Shown: positions 22,571 through 42,136 of the stretch, one piece after another
Position numbering within the stretch: position 1 is the stretch's first letter
Layout: the number at the start of each line of letters is the position of its first letter
Origin: Dermatophagoides farinae
Lineage: Eukaryota; Arthropoda; Arachnida; Sarcoptiformes; Pyroglyphidae
Assembly (NCBI RefSeq): GCF_024713945.1
Contig: NC_134677.1
Coordinates: 1-64,000, forward strand
Direction: 5' to 3'
DNA length: 64,000 bases
Notes under the pieces: generated by a model
What the model saw: only the letters and a program-made list of their open reading frames with translations
Database searches by the model: none
What the model was told of the DNA's origin: nothing
Position numbers and translations under genes: made by a program

Positions 22571-25500
22571 CGCGCCACAGATATGTGTTATAGTCGTAAT
22601 GGTCGTAGTGTTTGTCGAACGTCGAATCGATATAAATCAACCAATCAACATAAATGTTCCAAGAGAATCGATATCGATGTCGTTGAAGATTGAATATTGA
22701 ATATTGAATATTAATCTTGAAGAATTAATCACTGTAGTGTCGATCGATAAAAATAAACTAATGAATCAATGTGTGTGTATTTCGAATCGGGTGGATTTGT
22801 ACGAAGTCACTTGTGATGATAATGATGATCAATCGATGAACATAATGAGGATGAATGAATGAATGAATGAATGAATCACTTGTATCGAAACAAACAACAG
22901 AACCTAAACAGACAACGACATACACCGACGCACACACACCCACCGGGACAGAGGAAAAACGAAAAAAAAGTTAGAAAACAATCGATTCAAAACGTGTTCA
23001 TCATCTTTTCATTCAATCAAAAAAAAAAAAAAAAAAATTTCATTGATAAAAATATTCTCATTATCGTTTGCTTGTTGTTTAGTTCGTTATTTAATTTAGT
23101 GAATATAACATACACACATAGAGACAAATAAAATATATACAAACAGAAAAAGAGTTTGAATTTGATGATTAGTTAGTTAGTTAGTTAGTTAGTCAGTTAG
23201 CTATAGCTGAATGGGCGTCGGTCGATTTAGATTCTGTTATTCTTGAGGTCTTTTTTCTGGCCATACATCTTCATCATCATCGACGACATCATGTTATTAT
23301 GTTATTATAAATAATAATCAAAAAGTAAAAATTAAAAATTTGTGGCTACAGAAAAAACAAAAAAAAAATTCAATCAATGAGATGAATGAATAAAAAAAAT
23401 TTCAAGAAAGGGAAAAAAATTATTGTTGTGCCCATAGAATCGAGTGGATGATGTTGTTGGTGGTGGTGGTTGTTGTCTTCGTGGCGGTGGCAATGATGAT
23501 GATCATCATCATCATCATTCTCATCAACCTGATATAACTATAGTATTGATGTGCAACATCAACAACATCCTCATCATCATAAACACCAGAAGGAAAGCAG
23601 ACACACGCCACAGCCGACTTTAGGGTTCTAGGATTCTTTTTTTCTTCTTCTGACCAAATGTCGAACAAACAAATAAGCAAAAAAGCAAGACAGTGGGGGT
23701 ATAGTGAAAGTGACTGAATAATGATCGAGAAAACAAATAGGAACAACGATTCGAGCGATGCCGATAGTAGTGGTTATTCGTAGCCTAACAACACTAGAAT
23801 CCAGAATCATCGAAACAGGTCATATATACAATTTGAAAAAAATGCTGGCAGTATGGTTTGATCCAACCGAAAGGAGGCGGTGGTCGCTTTTTAGACTCGA
23901 AACAATGTCTTTTTCTTGTTCGTTCGTTAAACATAATTGTCGGAAAACATTTGGAACAAACTTGGCCATATTCTATAGCTAGCAGTTTCGATTTCTAACA
24001 CACGCCAAAGGATCCATAGTTCAAGGAACTATATAGGCTGATGATGAGGTCCCTAGTCAACTTATACGACATACATACAGCCATACACATGCATGCATGT
24101 TTGATTAATTCTTTGGTCGATCGATTTCATATATAAATATTCGAGCAATGGGAGTTTGCGCCGATTTTTTTTGAATTGAGATGATTACAAGTGATGAGGA
24201 TATAATGATGTTGATGATGTCCATGAGAAAGACCAGAAGCTCACCATTTTTTTACCACTACCGTACCAAACCATTTGTTGTAATAGATGATGCGGAGATG
24301 CCGAATAAAACAAATAAATAAACCCAATCCACCATCACATTCATCATCATACGGAAAAAAAAGAAGCAACTAAATGCTAGCAGAACCTTTAATTTTTCTT
24401 TTCAATTTATGGGCAGTTATATTGCAGTGTTTGGCCAAACATGGATTGATTCGTCAATTTGGTTTCATTCGTGTTTATATAGCACCAAACCGCTATGTGT
24501 GTGTGTGTGTGTGTGTTGGATCATTTAGAATAAAGGTCCAACTACCACACACACACACACACATGCGAAACAGAATACGAATATGAACCCAAATGAATGA
24601 ATAACAAAATCAAAAATCATCTTTCAACCATAAAATGAAAGGAACGTCATCAAGACAAGCCAGTAAGCATAAAACAAGAACATTTGGAACCCGGACGCCC
24701 ACCACCGACTGAAACTTCCTCACATGCTCCATGTTTTCTGTTTTCTACTTCTTCTTCGTCAATCCAATCAAACAGAATGAAACAGCCATCATATATTCAC
24801 TACTGTGGCATATTCGGGCCACATACATACATGCAAGGTGCGGTCACATATATCCATTTCATTCGTTTATCCATAACACACACATACAACCTTGAGGTAG
24901 TTGGCAAATGTCATCGAGGTGCTTTTTCTACTCTACCCTTCTCTCATCATTGATGTAATCCTATAGTTTCTATTATTGCTGTCTGGAAGCATGTCGTTTT
25001 CATAATGTTCTCACACATTTTTGAAACAAAAAATTCGTACTTACCGACAAATAATGATGTTGTGTCGAACAGAGAAATGAATGAATGAATGAATGAATGA
25101 ATGAATGAATGAATGAATGAATGAATGAAAATTTTATTTTTCGAAATAAACACGGCAAACACGTGTTTTTGGTGGATTATGGATTATTGAGAATAAGAGG
25201 AAAATATAATTAGATATATTATATCATTATATTATATTATTACATTGATTGAATCAATGAAACAAGAACATCACATGCTTTTTTGTTTTGTTTTGATCTG
25301 AGCTATTTCGATTCGAATGTGGCTAAACAAAAACAAAAACAAAAACTGAAAAATTAGGTATGCACACCAAACTAGAACAAGTCCGTTAGTCAATTTGATC
25401 GAAAAAAGTTCTTCAACAACAAACAACACTCATTTGAATATTTGTGGCATATTCACACACTAAAACAAGTAGACGATCAATTCGTGGGACGAAGATTTGT

Positions 25501-28144
25501 TTCGAAAATTCTTTTTTATTCTGGCTCATACATTCGTCGTTTCAAACACTCACACACACACGCACACACATACACACATCACATTTAACACCAGATAAAC
25601 ACTCTTTTTTCCGTGTGTGTTTGTTAGTCGATTTGTTGTTGTTATTGTTGTTCGATACATCAATAATGGATCCTTGTTCGTTGTTGTGCAATTTGAATGA
25701 AAGAATTCGTTGTGTCACTTGTTGTCAAAATGAGAATTCTGTGGAAGAACAAAAAACCTCGGCTTAATGAATGAATGAATGAATAGCAAAATATAACTTA
25801 CGATCATCTACCCATATCGCGAACGAATCCGAAATCAGACGAAAAGGCAACAACTACTGTTAACATGTAATCAAATTCATCGAATGCAATCAATCAGCAT
25901 GATGATTTGTTGATTTTCATTCAGGCAAAGAATTTTTTCAATTTCCTCGGATCCCGTAGTATAGGCAAGCCAAATCAGGCTATTTTCACTGTTCCATGCA
26001 GAATATTTGACCTGATGATGATGATGATGATGATGATGAAGTTGCTGTTGTTGTTGTTGTTGTTGTTGGAACAAACGAATGGACCAATGTCGTCGTCATC
26101 GTCATTGTCGTACTCGACACTACCACTAGGAAAAATTGAATGAAAAAACAACAAAAACGACAAACAATCTCAACACAACAGATTATCATTGTTATTTGAA
26201 TACATACATTGAATATATGGTGTTTGCGTGTATGTCAATTATTCGACTGTTCCAACAACACAGACACACATTCAACTCAAGTGGGCGATTACGTATAACG
26301 TACACGGAAACTAAGAGAATCTGGTGCTGCGCTAGTTCGTGAATATATTGCCATATTCTATTTTTGTATAGATAGGTTCTACTTGCTATAGCCGCTGCTT
26401 TGGTTTTGTTTTTTCCTGTCAAGTTAGTCGGTTCCAACCAGTTCAATGTGTGTGTGTGTGTGTAGAGTGAATAATGAAGTGATGGTGTATCCCCTGTCCC
26501 CTCCAAATACTTGGTACATTCCATTTCGAATTCGATATTCAAGTAGCGTGTGCCGCACCTTTGCATTTTTGTTTTTCTCGGGTCCGCTATCTGATCATAG
26601 TGTTTTTGATAGTGGTGTGGTGGTGGTAATTGTAGCTATATTTATACCGTTTATTAAGTCTCATCAAAAATACATGCACAAGATACGCAAGCGTCGCAAA
26701 GTCAATGAAAAACCAGAACATCTACTAGTCTACTAGTTTAATTTTAATGTTACACTACTAATATTTCGATAATGAAATGAAAATGAAAAACAAGCGCGGT
26801 TTTCATAAAAATTTTACAACACATCAACATCAACATAGAACATAAAACATGTATCGGTTTTTATTAATTATCTCATACATCACTCATCAATCAATCAATC
26901 AATCAACTTTTATCATTTTCTATATAAAGGTAAAATGGATATGTGTGTTGGAGCAACAAAAATCGTGTTTGTTATGATGATGATGATGATGATGATTTGA
27001 CATAGATTCCAATAGTGAAGTGAAATGGGCGTTTCATCCATATATGACGTAATTGTGATTCAAATGATGACGATGATGATGATAATTAAGTGTGGTTCAT
27101 GTGTTCGCTGTATGTATTGAATTGAATTTTATTTACAAAAAATAGCAGTCATTTGTTTGGTGTGTTGCACATATTGTTGTCATGTTATTCACTTTTACAA
27201 TATAAATATATCCTCATATACAACCAATTACAAAAAAAAGAAAATATGAAAAAGATACACACACATACACACACACACACAGATTCACTTAATCAAGTTA
27301 TACTTATAAAGAAGGAGAGAATGACAAATTGCTGACCAAATATTTTCCTTTCACACATGTTCTCAATTATGAAAACTCTAATAATGATGGTAATGAGGAT
27401 GAAAATTCATGAATAAGGCGAAAAAACGAAGAAAAGAAAGCTAAATTTGAACCGGATCCGGAAATTAATTATATCTAATCGATGAATTGATGGGTCAAGT
27501 GTGTGGCATCGGTTACAAAACTTATAAATTTGAAAAGGAATATTTTTTTTCCTGTTTCTTGATAAATATCAAACTGTTGTGTTGAATAATTGAATTTTGT
27601 TTTGAAAATGAAAACGAGAGAAAAAAAAGTGGAAAAATGGTATGCAATTATATTCTCATATCATATGTTTGATGATGATGATGATGATGATGAATTGAGC
27701 TTGAAATTTTTTTTCATTTTTTTTTGTTTTTTTCATTCCTAAAATATATATTTTCGTTTCGGTTGGACAAAGACCATTTCATTTCATTTCATTTTTTTTT
27801 TTGATGATCGTTCATTTTGTAGGATATTTAACAGTAGCTAGTATATATAACGATGATGAAGAGTGTAAAAATAATCAATGATGATAATGATGATGATGAG
27901 AAATTCAGTCATTATGATAATATAAAGGAGAACAGATTTGTATCGTGTACAGGAATATAATAGTGGATACATTTGAAATCCATAGATGTAGCACGTGAAA
28001 AGGCAAGAAAGGTGTTCAATAATGGACCAATGTTCATGATGATGATGATGATGATGAGAAAAGGCAAAATGAACAAATTAGACAGACAGAAATATCATAT
28101 CACTACAGTAATTTTTTTCAACATGAAAAACCGAAAAACTCAAT
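22571..28144. other. 5.6 kb without a convincing gene
   Basis: This is the longest gene-free stretch of the window. It contains the promoter and 5' UTR side of G-alpha-o and the 3' UTR side of HIPK. I see a (TTAG)n tract near 23168-23190, (GAAT)n at 25077-25128, several (GATGAT)n tracts (26017-26038, 26974-26997, 27671-27693), CA/GT tracts near 24497-24514, 24547-24562 and 27255-27283, and TTG repeats near 26044-26068. A 33-codon Cys-rich frame (MDPCSLLCNLNERIRCVTCC...) at 25666-25767 and a frame ending near 26736 with a hydrophobic stretch then a basic tail are the only segments with non-repeat composition; neither can be called a gene. Distal non-coding exons or enhancers are plausible. Confidence 0.5.
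25077..25128. repeat. (GAAT)n tetranucleotide microsatellite
   Basis: Thirteen tandem ATGA/GAAT units without interruption. The same motif recurs in shorter arrays near 22855-22876, 48276-48299 and 63965-63991, so it is a favoured microsatellite in this genome. Confidence 0.9.
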
Positions 28145-34577
<6,433 letters not shown>

Positions 34578-37500
34578 TACAGGTCTAATAAGGAAAAAAT
34601 TCGAATCGCACAAAAATGATAATGGAAATTGACTCGAAAAATTAATAAAATTCACCACACACACACACACACAAGAAAAGATTCATCATGAATGTGGTGA
34701 ATAAATATTGACAACAATCATGTTCAATTTCTTAGTAGTGAGCAAAAATATAACGGTAATGGCGAGTGTAATAAAAAGCCGGCTCATCTCCAATATACCA
34801 ACAAAACAACGGCGACAACTAGCAAAACATTTTTTGGCAAAGACGTCAAAAAAATGTCAAAACCTCAGCGAACAAAAGAAAAAAAATTGCTCGCCATAAT
34901 AATCATCTATACAGCACCGCAGACTGAAGAAGCAAGAGTGCTTTTTCATTTTTTACGTTGTAAAAAAAGAGACGCAATTTCCACCACCATGTAAATATAA
35001 ACGTATAGGATATATAATCAAAATTGAATCGATACTCACTTTTAATTGTCTGCGATTTACTGTGATTATTATTATATTGCTTCAGAGTATAACAAAGAAT
35101 GATTGAAATGGAAAAATTCAAGGGGATAAATAATAGCAATTGCTACTCTATTCAGATGATGATGATTAAATTGATGGTTCAAATCATTCACACACTCAGA
35201 CACAAAAAATCACAATAGAATTTGTAGCTATAGCCGGTTAGCTATATTTTGCTTTCAAATTACATTTTTATTTCAAATTATTAAATTCCATGAGAAATTG
35301 TTTCTTTTTGTTGGGAAAATATCACTGTAATATACACACACAGAAAAAAAAATTCGCTAAAACATTAAAATGTTTGTTTTGTTTTTATTCGAAACCAAAA
35401 AACACCCTTTCATTCGCCAACACACACACACAAACACAACATTCTGATCCCAAACACACAAAAAAAGGGTGCACAATACATCACCATTCTGGTAAAAATA
35501 CACAATGGGATTCTTTGCAACAACCAAGAAAGATGATCCAAAATGAAATGCGAATGAAATACACAAATACACAAACACCCAAACAAATAAAATCTGTGTG
35601 TGTGTGTGAGTGAGTGCTCAACAAAAAACTCAAACACAAAATAATACCATGTTTACATCACACACACACAACACAACAACGACAGACTATCGACCAAACA
35701 GACGGATGTACGCATATGTGTGCTACACTCATTCATTCATTCATTCGTAGAAAGAACTAGAAATCAAAGACGCACACACCAACGATACGACGACAAAAGT
35801 AATGGTATATATGAATGACCCGAAAAATTGCCACTATTGAAAAGTTTTCATTCATTTTTATATATAGAGGTTATCATTATTTTTATGCACACACACACAC
35901 ACACACACTCAATTGACAGGAGAGAAAAGAAATATTTGCAGATCCAATTGGAACGAACAATGTCTATTTTTTTTATATAGAAAAAAATTGCCCAATAATT
36001 GATCTCAAAATGATTCGTTTTTCTCTGCTAAACAGGATACAATTCATTCGACGGTGTTTATGCATTTGTGCACTAGATGGTAGTATATAAGTGTTGAAAA
36101 TTCAAATTTCTCAAGTGCGGGAATTTTTTTCCGTTTCAAATTCAACAAAATAATTATCCATCGTTTGTACAGATTGAATATATTGTTCTGGTCAGCATGG
36201 AAATCTGTAAAATTGAGTTGCATCAAAATTAAAATGAAACCGGAAAAATGATGATTATTTCTGATTCGACAAAGTTTCTTTCAAAAAAAAAAAAAAAAAA
36301 ATTTTTGTCAAATGAAATGCGCTTGCGTGTTACTTAGTGGCGTAATCATACATGCATGAATGTGTCTGTCTTTTGATTAGTTGTCGTCGTTGATACAGTA
36401 AAATTTTGTTTTCATCATTTTGTCTGGTTTATTTTATGACTAAGAATAATTAATCAACAACAAAAAGATGAGTCTATTCCACGTTGATAATGAAATGAGA
36501 AGAAAATGAAAATTCAGTGGACATGATAATTTGATAAATTCAAGAACAAGAAAAATTCGAAAAAAAGTGTGCAATAAATATGGGAAATGCACTGTATACT
36601 TTTAATCTTCATTCGGAAATTGTTGTTGTTGCCGTGTATGTGTGTGTGTGTGTGTGTGCAGACAGTTTTTTTCATTCATTCGTTTCATATTCAATTCATT
36701 AGATCCGATTCGATTTAATTCTCTTTCTCTTTCTGATTCAAAAACTCAGCAACAACAACAAAAATTTCATCATCCAAAAAAAAATAGTGGTGAGAAAAAA
36801 GGGAGAAAGAGATCATCACAACCAAAGAACCAACCAGCTACACACATATTGTCTGCAAAGAGATGTACAACAACAACAGAAAAAAGAAAGAAAGAAACAA
36901 GTGAGAGTTTTGTATGTATCGCGTTCAATAAAAAGCTTGGCAAAGCGATTTTTTTTTTCATCTCAAGGCTACAACACAATATGCATACATGTATCACTCA
37001 CGCACACACACAAAAATCCATCACACATATATAACACACGAAAAAAACCATAGCCAAACAGTAAAAACAAATTTGATTGAAAAATCAAGAAATTAACGAC
37101 AACATCGGAATCGAATCGAGACATTTATTCATTCGATTTTTTGTTTTGTTTGTTTGTGTTTATCTCCCTACACTACCCAAGATTTGATTTCTGGTAAGAG
37201 ACATAGTCATCACCGTTGATGGTTGAAGAATCATATTCATCATTTCATGCTGCCAACAACGTTCGATTATGATGATGAATTGAATTGAATTCAAAAGAAT
37301 CACACACATAATTGGCAATCAATTTACGATTTCAATCACATCAACACATTATCATTTTTTTTTGTTTTTTTGTTTTTTTGTTTTTTGTTTCTTGTTTTTC
37401 TTCGATCGATGGCAAATGTGCTCATCTTTGAATATCTAAATCTAAATTTGCATTGATGTGTTTATGTGTGTGTTGATTACATTCATAAATTTACACCAGC

Positions 37501-38185
37501 GATTGTTATTATCGATTTGGATGGATGGAAAAACCTAAATGCTCTCATATATCTTCTGCTGCTATACTAAAAGCCATTGATTTTCAAACAAACAAACAAA
37601 CACACACACACCAAGCAGCCAATATACAAACAATTGTTGTATATCACTAAAATCATCATCAATACACATATGCTACTGTAATGTGAAATTACTGAAACAA
37701 CCGAGCAAAAATTGATTCCATTTTATTTTTCAATTGATCGATTATGGTTATGATTTGACAAGATATAAATAATCATCAAAATCAAAACAAATAATTATTA
37801 TTGATGATGATGATGATGATACAGCAGCAGCAACAACAACAACAACAACAACAACCATAATGTTTATTTGACACACAAAGAATTGTCAACGAACCGATTC
37901 AATATATTGAAAAAAAAATCGAATCTCAATGAAAGCCAACCAACAAGTCAGCAACAACAACAACAAGAACAAAATCAAAATCAAAATCAAAATAATTTGA
38001 TCATCATCGTCATCATCCAAACAGTTTAAAACTGTTGTATGAAGCAAGCATCAAATGAATTTGTTTGCCTTTCTATAAAATCAACTCATCATTAGGAAGA
38101 AAACCCTTTGGTTGATTGTTATTGAAAATTTTCAACTATAGTTCTACAGAAAAAGAAATTATTTGACAATTGTGTGACAGACAAA
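34578..38185. other. Divergent intergenic region, HIPK and PRAS40-like gene
   Basis: 3.6 kb between the divergent HIPK (-) and PRAS40-like (+) genes. A minus-strand donor (AAAA followed by GTGAGT at 35039-35034) suggests a HIPK 5' UTR exon starting at or above 35040. The rest is microsatellite-rich: CA tracts near 34657-34673, 35419-35436 and 35888-35908; GT near 36637-36658; AAC repeats near 37833-37856; a poly-A run near 36283-36300. The longest frame (36642-37034) is built on these repeats and is not supported. Confidence 0.5.
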
Positions 38186-40058
38186 ATGACTCTACAATCG
38201 AAATTGTTGACATGCCGTTGTTTGAATGTTCAATTGATTCATGATCAACGTGAACAACCTTCAATTGAAAAAACATTCGAACTATTGGGACGTAACCAAA
38301 ACAGTGATCAAGATTTGGATCAATTTCTAATCAATTCGAATTTGATTCAAATTATTCCGGCTGGAATTAAAATTGTAAATTGGATTATTCTTGACTTGTC
38401 AATTATTAATATTTCTTTCTCCATTACAGAATTACGAATATCTGTGTTTGAAAAGAGTGATTGAGGACAATTTGCAGATAGTCTTCTGTACCGTATGTGA
38501 ATTAGAAACTCATGCTATCTTTATTTCGAAAACATCATCATCATCATCATCGAGTCATATGATGGTTGATTCATCCAAAGGATCGATTGCTTTTGCCAAT
38601 TCTTCGTTATTGGTAAATTTATTTTTAAAATGATTGACGATTGACGATTAATTTTCCATTCTCATTGTTTTGTTTACACATTCACTGTAGAGTGATGAAA
38701 AAGCGATATTGGAATTAAAATCATCGAAAAATTTTTCGCCTGCATTAGGCATCATAGTGCCTGATCGATTGATGACCAATCTAAATAATGAAATGAAACA
38801 ACATAATACCTGCGATTCGGGAATCGCTAGAACCGACAGTGACAATTCATATTTTTTGGTTTCAAACTACATACAGGCGGATGTAGCCGATAAAATCAAA
38901 ATGTTTTTGAAACAAGAAAAGCTCCACATGAATGAACGTATTAAACGTTTTTCATCTGAACAGGAAAAACAATTCAAACAAATTTATCAGAAAACATTGA
39001 ATAACAAGCAATCATTTTTGCGAATGATCGAAGCAATCAAAATCCGTCACAATATCGACAACAACAATGATGAGGATAACAAAGACAATAAAGAGAATCG
39101 TAATGATGCTGCTGTTCGACAGCATCGTCGATTAACTGATTCGTTTGTGATGGATAAAAATTGTAAATGACAACCGATTCATTGCGGGATAAATTCTGAC
39201 TAATTCTATTTTTGTTTTGATTTTATTTTCAGCAATTCAATTTGATAACCGATCACAAAAGATATCTGCTAGTGATCTACCATCCTCATTGTCGACAGTG
39301 CATACTGCAGTGAAAAATTCTGATGAATTTGATTCCATATTCGATATTGATGATTTGGATGCAAATCAATTTGGTGGCTCATCAATGGAATCGTATGGTC
39401 GTGTTGTGCGACAACGTGATAACAGTGATGATAATGATGATGATCAGGTCGGTGAACAATTGAATGATGATGATGATGATGATGATCTTCATGAAGAACG
39501 TCGTGACAATGTCTTTCCGTTGAAAGAATCACACCAATATTCATCAGTACTTAATAACCAAACATACAACATAATGAATGATGAATCATATTCCTCAAGT
39601 GCTAGTGGTAATGTTGTTGTTGGCTTACCGATTTCATCTTCCGATCATCGAAATTTACAACGAAAAATTTCCTCATCCTTGGTTTCCCATAATATTAATC
39701 ATCATGCACAACAACAAAATTTTTATCATGATGATCATGATGATTATTCGAGCCAACGACAGCATTATCATCCATCGACACAAATTGCAAATTCTTTGCC
39801 AATACAGATACCTCAGTTCGGTGGTAGGCGAAACGATCGTGAAATGGAAGAGGTAAGAATTGTTGAAATGAAATTTGTCCATAAATTTTAAAATTTCCTT
39901 CTTCATAGAGTTTTCGAATTAATCCCGGTGAATCGATGGCCGATTCTATAAAAAAAATGGCTCGTAGCGTACGAAATGAAATTTACATACTTGATGATCG
40001 ACCACGTCGACGTTTGAACACTGGTGATCTCATCAAATCACGTCCATTTTACAACTGA
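38186..40058 (+). CDS. AKT1S1: PRAS40/AKT1S1-like (Lobe-like) TORC1 regulator
   Basis: PRAS40 is an Akt substrate that binds Raptor and restrains mTORC1; the Drosophila orthologue is Lobe. Five exons (38186-38374, 38430-38612, 38691-39162, 39233-39852, 39909-40058) give 537 residues. Homology is concentrated at the C terminus. ANSLPIQIPQFGGRRNDREM corresponds to the human [20 protein letters not shown] region. The last exon carries SMADSIKKMARSV followed by RPRRRLNTGDLIKSRPFY, matching human SMRALV...PRPRLNTSDF, whose Thr is the Akt site. The larger N-terminal part (TCRCLNVQLIHD, IVFCTVCELETHAIFIS, then a coiled coil around KMFLKQEKLHMNERIKRFSS) is not alignable by eye to human PRAS40. A His/Asp-rich acidic linker joins the two. 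The upstream GTG at 38174 is in frame, but the first ATG is preferred. Confidence 0.72.
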
Positions 40059-40545
40059 TGAATTGCCCTTTTCCCACAATCCAATCGTATTGTTTCGATT
40101 TTCATAATCATAAGCCATCAAACATTCATATTTTTTTCACTCGCGATCTGGTTATTGTTTCCATTTTTTTTTATTATTCGCTCTTGTCTCCTGTTGCTTG
40201 CGTCGTTCATCATTATTCCTGGTCAGAAGAAAAACCGAAATAGCCACCAAAGGAAAGTGTGTCTGTGTTTGTCTGCTTGATGATTACCGTTTTTTCTCAC
40301 TGTCATCTGTTGATATTTTTTTTTTTAATTTGTGCATCTAGAATTACACATGATATTTGTGCATCATCATGAATATGAACATATTATACATGAGCACAGA
40401 TTATAATTTTGTTGATCATTTTTCAAAGTAATAACCACCAATTTTCATTCGGTGTGTTGAATGCGATAACTTTTTTACAAGTAAAATTTTTAGCAAAGAA
40501 AAAAACTTTATAGAATTTGAGCAAATATTTTTAATTTCATATGAG
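40059..40545. other. Convergent intergenic region
   Basis: AT-rich stretch of about 490 bp holding the 3' UTRs of the PRAS40-like gene (+) and the basic orphan gene (-). Poly-T tracts occur near 40157-40171 and 40317-40326. No coding signal. Confidence 0.5.
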
Positions 40546-41556
40546 CTAGTGGTGCGCGGCCAAGTTTGCCGTGATAGTTGTGGTATCTACATTTTGGTAA
40601 TTTGATTTCGGTTGATGATATGTTGGTGATTGTTGTTGAATCCATGGTTGTCGTAATTCTTCTTCAGCCATATCACAAGTATTTAATGAACAAAATGACG
40701 TGCTTGATTCCGATCTTTGATCTGATTGCATTTTGATTGGTGTGTTTCGTCGTCCTCTCGACGATGGTGATCGAAATTTTCGTCGTAATGGGAACCGATT
40801 TCGTTGCTTAAATCGTGGTAATCTTCTCGATCGTGTGTGATTAAACCAACTATTTGAACGTCGTCGTGGTCTTTGTCGAATATTTTGTGTCGATCGTTTT
40901 GGATAGATACCGAATATATCAAACACATTTCGTCGCACCGGTAACCGGGAGGATCCGTATGATTGAAAGTGGAAAAAATTTGGTTGTTGTTCTTCATCCA
41001 TAATGACGAGTGGATTTTCGGACCTTTTTTGATCATTCGATGAAATGATTGGACTTTGATGATTTTTTACTTCGAATTTATACTGTTCACGTTGTTGATT
41101 GTCCATTGCATTCAATGGAACTACTAGTACACCGGAAAAAGCTTTTCCAGAATTATTGTTCACTTTATTAGTGATTGCCGGAGTAGTAGCAGCTGTTATT
41201 TTGCTAGAACACGGTTCATATAGTGGACTTTTTATTTTCCCAGATATTTGCAATGATTTTCTTAAATTTTCCGTCAATGAAGATAATTTTCTCGACCTTG
41301 TTTTCAACGATGACTTGGACGATCTTTTCCTAGATAAAGCTGACGACGGTGATGATAGTTTGCTTCTGATGTTCACTTTTACATTCTCTTTACCATCCGT
41401 TTCTTTTGACAGAATTTTTTCTAAATCATTTTGTAATCGTTTTTGTAGATCAATAGCTACCTGGACGGCATCATTTTCGGTTTTTTCATTTATACAAATG
41501 CGTAATTGAATTTTATCACTTTCAAAATCATCGGTATTCGATTGAATGCTGCTCAT
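40546..41556 (-). CDS. Unrecognised basic Arg/Ser-rich protein
   Basis: I do not recognise the family. A single open frame of 336 codons starts at an ATG (MSSIQSNTDDFESDKIQLRI). Residues 1-55 look folded, with a predicted helix (VAIDLQKRLQNDLEKILSKE). A Ser/Lys/Arg-rich region follows, then a patch FHFQSYGSSRLPVRRNVFDI, then a very basic segment (SRRLPRFKQRNRFPLRRKFR) with RSPSSRGRR. The end is Gln-rich and finishes AAHH. The basic patches suggest a nuclear, RNA- or DNA-binding role, but that is inference from composition. Its codon usage and the lack of internal stops over 1 kb of AT-rich DNA argue that it is real. It is divergent from the secreted protein gene at 42137. Confidence 0.6.
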   Translation of the reverse strand: MSSIQSNTDDFESDKIQLRICINEKTENDAVQVAIDLQKRLQNDLEKILSKETDGKENVKVNIRSKLSSPSSALSRKRSSKSSLKTRSRKLSSLTENLRKSLQISGKIKSPLYEPCSSKITAATTPAITNKVNNNSGKAFSGVLVVPLNAMDNQQREQYKFEVKNHQSPIISSNDQKRSENPLVIMDEEQQPNFFHFQSYGSSRLPVRRNVFDIFGIYPKRSTQNIRQRPRRRSNSWFNHTRSRRLPRFKQRNRFPLRRKFRSPSSRGRRNTPIKMQSDQRSESSTSFCSLNTCDMAEEELRQPWIQQQSPTYHQPKSNYQNVDTTTITANLAAHH

Positions 41557-42136
41557 AATTTTCTTCTAACCACAAAACCCTAGGACAAATTTAAAGTTTT
41601 CTAACGAAAAAATTTGTCAATTTTATAATAGTGGCAAACAATGGTGTTTTAATTAAATTTTCAACAACAACAACAAGTCCGTTCAAGAAAAAAGTTGGTA
41701 AAAATCCATTGCAAGTGATCAGATGGAGAAAAAATCCCAATTTCAACATTTAATACATTGGATTAATACATAGGATAATGATATACATCAAAATTAAGAC
41801 GTCAAAAATTGTGAATACGACATTCAGCGAATCGTGATTGAATTTGGGTGTTGTTGGATGGACTAAAATAAATGTCAAAAAATTCATCCAACAAGTGAAT
41901 ATATAGATTGCACTCTCTTGAATGAAATGGCAACAATAACGTAATGTGTAGAATGGACGATGGCAATATCCGTTTTGTTATCAGCATACAATCATTATGC
42001 AAACAGATTCGTCATCGAGTAAAATTGAAAAATTGAAAAATTGAGAAATTGAGAAAATTGTTTTCATTTTCCAACAAATTTCTGCCACATTTCATTCATC
42101 AACTCCTCGTGTGTTTTCTATAGAAAAAAATCAACT
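41557..42136. promoter_or_regulatory. Divergent promoter region
   Basis: 580 bp between the basic orphan (-) and the putative secreted protein (+). It is AT-rich and contains a tandem GAAAAATT-like repeat near 42024-42058. No coding frame is supported. Confidence 0.35.

Noticed and set aside
23168-23190. (TTAG)n tract resembling telomeric repeat
   Set aside because: The unit is TTAG, not TTAGG, and is short and embedded in other microsatellites. It is an ordinary tetranucleotide repeat.
22571-28144. Search for virus-like or retroelement remains in the largest gene-free region
   Set aside because: No reverse-transcriptase, integrase, capsid or envelope-like motif and no long terminal repeats were seen; the region is microsatellite-rich single-copy DNA as far as can be judged by eye.
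36642-37053. Two long overlapping frames of up to 130 codons
   Set aside because: They are composed of GT, AAC and lysine-rich repeat sequence, with no conserved motif and no splice context.
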